DNA from: Planctomycetota bacterium
Lineage (GTDB): Bacteria > Planctomycetota > UBA1135 > UBA2386
DNA length: 62,554 nucleotides
NCBI GenBank assembly: GCA_020849665.1
Contig: JADLFX010000025.1
Location: forward strand, 1 to 62,554
Direction: 5' to 3'
Shown here: positions 60,664 through 62,554 of the stretch, one piece after another
Position numbering within the stretch: the stretch's first letter is position 1
Layout: each line of letters begins with the position of its first letter
The notes under the pieces: model-generated
The model's database searches: none
What the model saw: the letters and a program-made list of their open reading frames with translations, nothing else
Told to the model about the DNA's origin: nothing
Made by a program: the position numbers and the translations under genes

Positions 60664-61113
60664 CTCCCTACCTTGTTCGCCCTCGTGCAGCGCATCGACC
60701 CGAGGCGGAGCGTCGCGCGCGCACCTTTCGCCACACGGCCCACAATCCTGATCGGCGACGTCGATCCGCACCTGCCCGTTCCCGGCCCCTGCACGGACCT
60801 GTGCACCGACGGCACGCCGGTCCCCCTCCGAGCCAGCACTGGGATCACGGGTGACGCGACCACGCCCATCCTCCCGACCGGCGCCCTGCCTGCCTGGGCT
60901 GGGAGGCTTCCGGTCCACCGGCCAGGCTTTCGCACTGGACCCGGGTCGGGGCGGAATCCCTGCGGCCGGATCGCACGACCGCGGCGTGACGATGCCCGTC
61001 CGTCCGGCGACGCAGCCCGGCATGGCACGCGTCGCGGCGACGGGCAACCCGGCTGCCACGTCCGGCACGCTCACCAACGGCACGGGCCTGGTGACTCGTC
61101 TGCGCCACCGAGC
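60664..61113 (+). pseudogene. decayed 3' fragment of a family A secreted-protein gene
   Basis: Two frames joined near base 60885 spell a degraded copy of the C-terminal third of the protein at 61216. Frame 1 gives LFALVQRID and DPHLPVPGPCTDLCTDG, matching LFSLRWDIE and DPNLPVPGLCTNLRTDG. Frame 2 continues with GQAFALDPGRGGIPAAGS, ATQPGMARVAATGNPAATSG and GTGLVTRLRH, matching SQAFALDAGQSGIPVAGS, ATPPGIARIAAQGNAAASSG and GTGLVTRLRY. The stop codon is lost (TRLRH reads on). No 5' two-thirds is present. Order and orientation match the intact gene 100 bases downstream, so a tandem duplication followed by decay is likely. Confidence 0.85.
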
Positions 61114-61215
61114 CACCGACGACCTACGGAACCCCCTCGTCCCCGGCGGCGCCTCGGCGACAACCGCGACGTCCGACGGAACAGCCTCCGGATCCCAACT
61201 CCTTCCACCACCCAC

Positions 61216-62274
61216 ATGCACGCAGCCACTCTCACGCTGGTTTCCTCCCTGCTCCTCGGCGCCGGCCTGGTCGCCCAGAACTACGTCGTCGCGCCGACCA
61301 TCCTCGAGAACCTCGAAGGCAACTCGAACAACACCTGGCCCTGGAACAACGCCGCCCGCTACATGCAGCTCCACGGCGACCTCAAGGGGACGCCCCGCGG
61401 CTTCACGGGTATTGCCTGGCGCCGCGACGGTGCCCTTGGCAACACGCTCGCGTACGCGCCGCGCACCCTCACCATGGAGGTCAGCATGGGCGACGGCAAC
61501 CTGGCCGCCGTGTCGGCCACCTTCGCCACCAACTACCTCAACACCCCGGTCAACGTGTTCACCCGCAAGACCGTGAACGCACCGGACTGGGTCGCCCGCC
61601 GGGCGAGCGAGCCGGCGACCTTCGACTTCGCCCTCGTGTTCGACGCGCCGTACGGCTACATCGGCACCAACGACCTCGTGTACGAGATCGTGATCCACGC
61701 CACGACGGCCGGCACTGCGGGTTACGCCGCGGACTACGTGAACTCGAACGCCACCGCGAACTGGTACGGCGCCTACCAGGCAGCGGGCACGGGCTGCACG
61801 ACTGCGAACGGGGCCATGGGCCTGCGCTCCCAGGTCTACGCCAGTCCGAGCCGCCAGCTCTTCTCCCTGCGCTGGGACATCGAGCGCGGCCCGACATCCG
61901 CCCAGACAACCTGCCTGGTCGGACTCGCCGACCCCAACCTGCCGGTGCCCGGCCTCTGCACCAACCTGCGCACCGACGGCGCCCTGTTCACCGTGAGTGC
62001 GACCACCAACGCCACCGGCACGGCGAACTCCGCAGCCCTGACCACGCCCTACTCGAGCAGCCTCGCGGGCTTCGTGTTCACTTCGCAGGCGTTCGCGTTG
62101 GATGCGGGCCAGTCGGGCATCCCGGTCGCCGGCTCGAACGGGATCACCATCACGCTCCCGGCGATCCCGGCTACGCCCCCGGGCATCGCCCGGATCGCGG
62201 CCCAGGGCAACGCGGCGGCCAGCAGCGGCACGATCTACGCGGGCACCGGCCTGGTCACGCGCCTGCGCTACTGA
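61216..62274 (+). CDS. secreted beta-rich protein, family A copy 2
   Basis: 352 residues from ATG 61216; signal peptide 1-20 (TLTLVSSLLLGAGLVAQ). Same layout as the protein at 50344: NNTWPWNNAARYMQLHGDLKG piece (WPWNN), VNVFTRKTVNAPDW, VYEIVIHATTAGTAG, NLPVPGLCTNL and FALDAGQSGIPVAGSNG, ending GTGLVTRLRY. Thr/Ala/Asn-rich, two Cys pairs, no enzyme motif. C-rich leader instead of a Shine-Dalgarno. Role unknown; secreted or surface. Confidence 0.8.
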   Translation: MHAATLTLVSSLLLGAGLVAQNYVVAPTILENLEGNSNNTWPWNNAARYMQLHGDLKGTPRGFTGIAWRRDGALGNTLAYAPRTLTMEVSMGDGNLAAVSATFATNYLNTPVNVFTRKTVNAPDWVARRASEPATFDFALVFDAPYGYIGTNDLVYEIVIHATTAGTAGYAADYVNSNATANWYGAYQAAGTGCTTANGAMGLRSQVYASPSRQLFSLRWDIERGPTSAQTTCLVGLADPNLPVPGLCTNLRTDGALFTVSATTNATGTANSAALTTPYSSSLAGFVFTSQAFALDAGQSGIPVAGSNGITITLPAIPATPPGIARIAAQGNAAASSGTIYAGTGLVTRLRY

Positions 62275-62421
62275 GCCCCACGACAGGATCCCCCAAGCGC
62301 GCACGTCCCGGCCACTTGAGGACGGGGTGCGCCGGGCCCGCGCGGGGGGGTGGGCCGGCCCCCGCGGCCGGGATGCAGGCCATGGGCGTTCGCTTCCACC
62401 GCCTCCGGCACTGAGGGTTGC

Positions 62422-62445
62422 GCCGGAGCCGCGCGTGCGGCTCCG
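62422..62445 (+). terminator. perfect 10-bp hairpin after the secreted-protein gene
   Basis: CCGGAGCCGC (62422-62431) pairs with GCGGCTCCGG (62436-62445) around GCGT. It lies about 148 bases after the stop at 62274 and 34 bases before the next start. It could end the upstream transcript or be a leader structure. No T-tract. Confidence 0.45.
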
Positions 62446-62478
62446 GGTTCCCACACCCAACCTGCACGGAGTCCTGTG

Positions 62479-62554
62479 ATGCGCCTCGCTCTCGCCAGCG
62501 TGGCCGGGATCGCCCTGACCGCGATCGCCTCGGCCCAGTCCACCGCCTACTTCC
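62479..62554 (+). CDS. exported protein, 5' end only (runs off the window)
   Basis: ATG 62479 opens a frame to the right edge: a Sec signal peptide MRLALASVAGIALTAIASAQ, then STAYF. Only 25 codons are visible, so the family cannot be named; it could be another member of the exported family upstream. The ATG overlaps the TGA of TGATG, but no upstream gene ends there. Confidence 0.7.
   Translation, partial: MRLALASVAGIALTAIASAQSTAYF

Overview
The window is very GC-rich, gene-dense bacterial chromosome with no rRNA, tRNA, CRISPR array, transposase or phage gene that I can see. The gene content points to a Planctomycetota-like organism. It has large secreted kelch and carboxypeptidase-regulatory-like repeat proteins, secreted beta-rich proteins sharing a C-terminal module, a secreted nine-heme cytochrome, a tandem-CHASE4 hybrid kinase, Tat-secreted and lipoprotein enzymes, and many starts with C-rich leaders instead of Shine-Dalgarno sequences. 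This assignment is inferred from family content only; no marker gene is present.

Layout. 1-6.4 kb: the end of an M3 oligopeptidase, a LemA protein beside a membrane protein that has a paralog 5 kb downstream, an 18-repeat kelch protein between them, and a secreted YciI-like protein. 6.4-9.4 kb (minus): rRNA/tRNA methyltransferase, RarA and DUF72 in one run. 9.5-15.5 kb: a membrane protein, GluQ and RsgA with head-to-head overlapping starts, a nitroreductase, a DUF2752 protein, and FolC coupled to an unknown protein. 15.7-21.3 kb (plus): secreted esterase, Nudix hydrolase, AhpD-like protein, two exported or membrane unknowns and AroB. 21.3-25.9 kb (minus): an SNase-like/GH113-like fusion, a solitary PstS-like protein and a CPA2 antiporter, divergent from carB.

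25.9-43.7 kb (plus, with one minus gene): CarB, lipoprotein MsrA, two paralogous regulatory-like repeat proteins, ornithine aminotransferase, a secreted protein, a probable glycosyltransferase (minus), transaldolase and the hybrid kinase. 43.7-46.0 kb (minus): Aat translationally coupled to a GT39-like membrane protein. 46.1-51.4 kb (plus): DacB/PBP4, a Tat-exported epimerase-like protein, an ADP/ATP-translocase-like transporter and a secreted protein whose paralog and pseudogene lie near the right end. 51.5-53.8 kb (minus): the nine-heme cytochrome.

54.2-58.8 kb (minus) is the most unusual part. A DUF885 peptidase, a coiled-coil protein ending in a RelE/ParE-like domain, and a lipoprotein are chained by GTGA overlaps, followed by a second lipoprotein built of repeated T-H-N-G-type turns. 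59.0-62.5 kb (plus): a two-domain PPK2, the decayed 3' end of a secreted-protein gene, its intact relative, and the first 25 codons of another exported protein. Start/stop overlaps (ATGA or GTGA) and GC-rich hairpins without T-tracts recur throughout.
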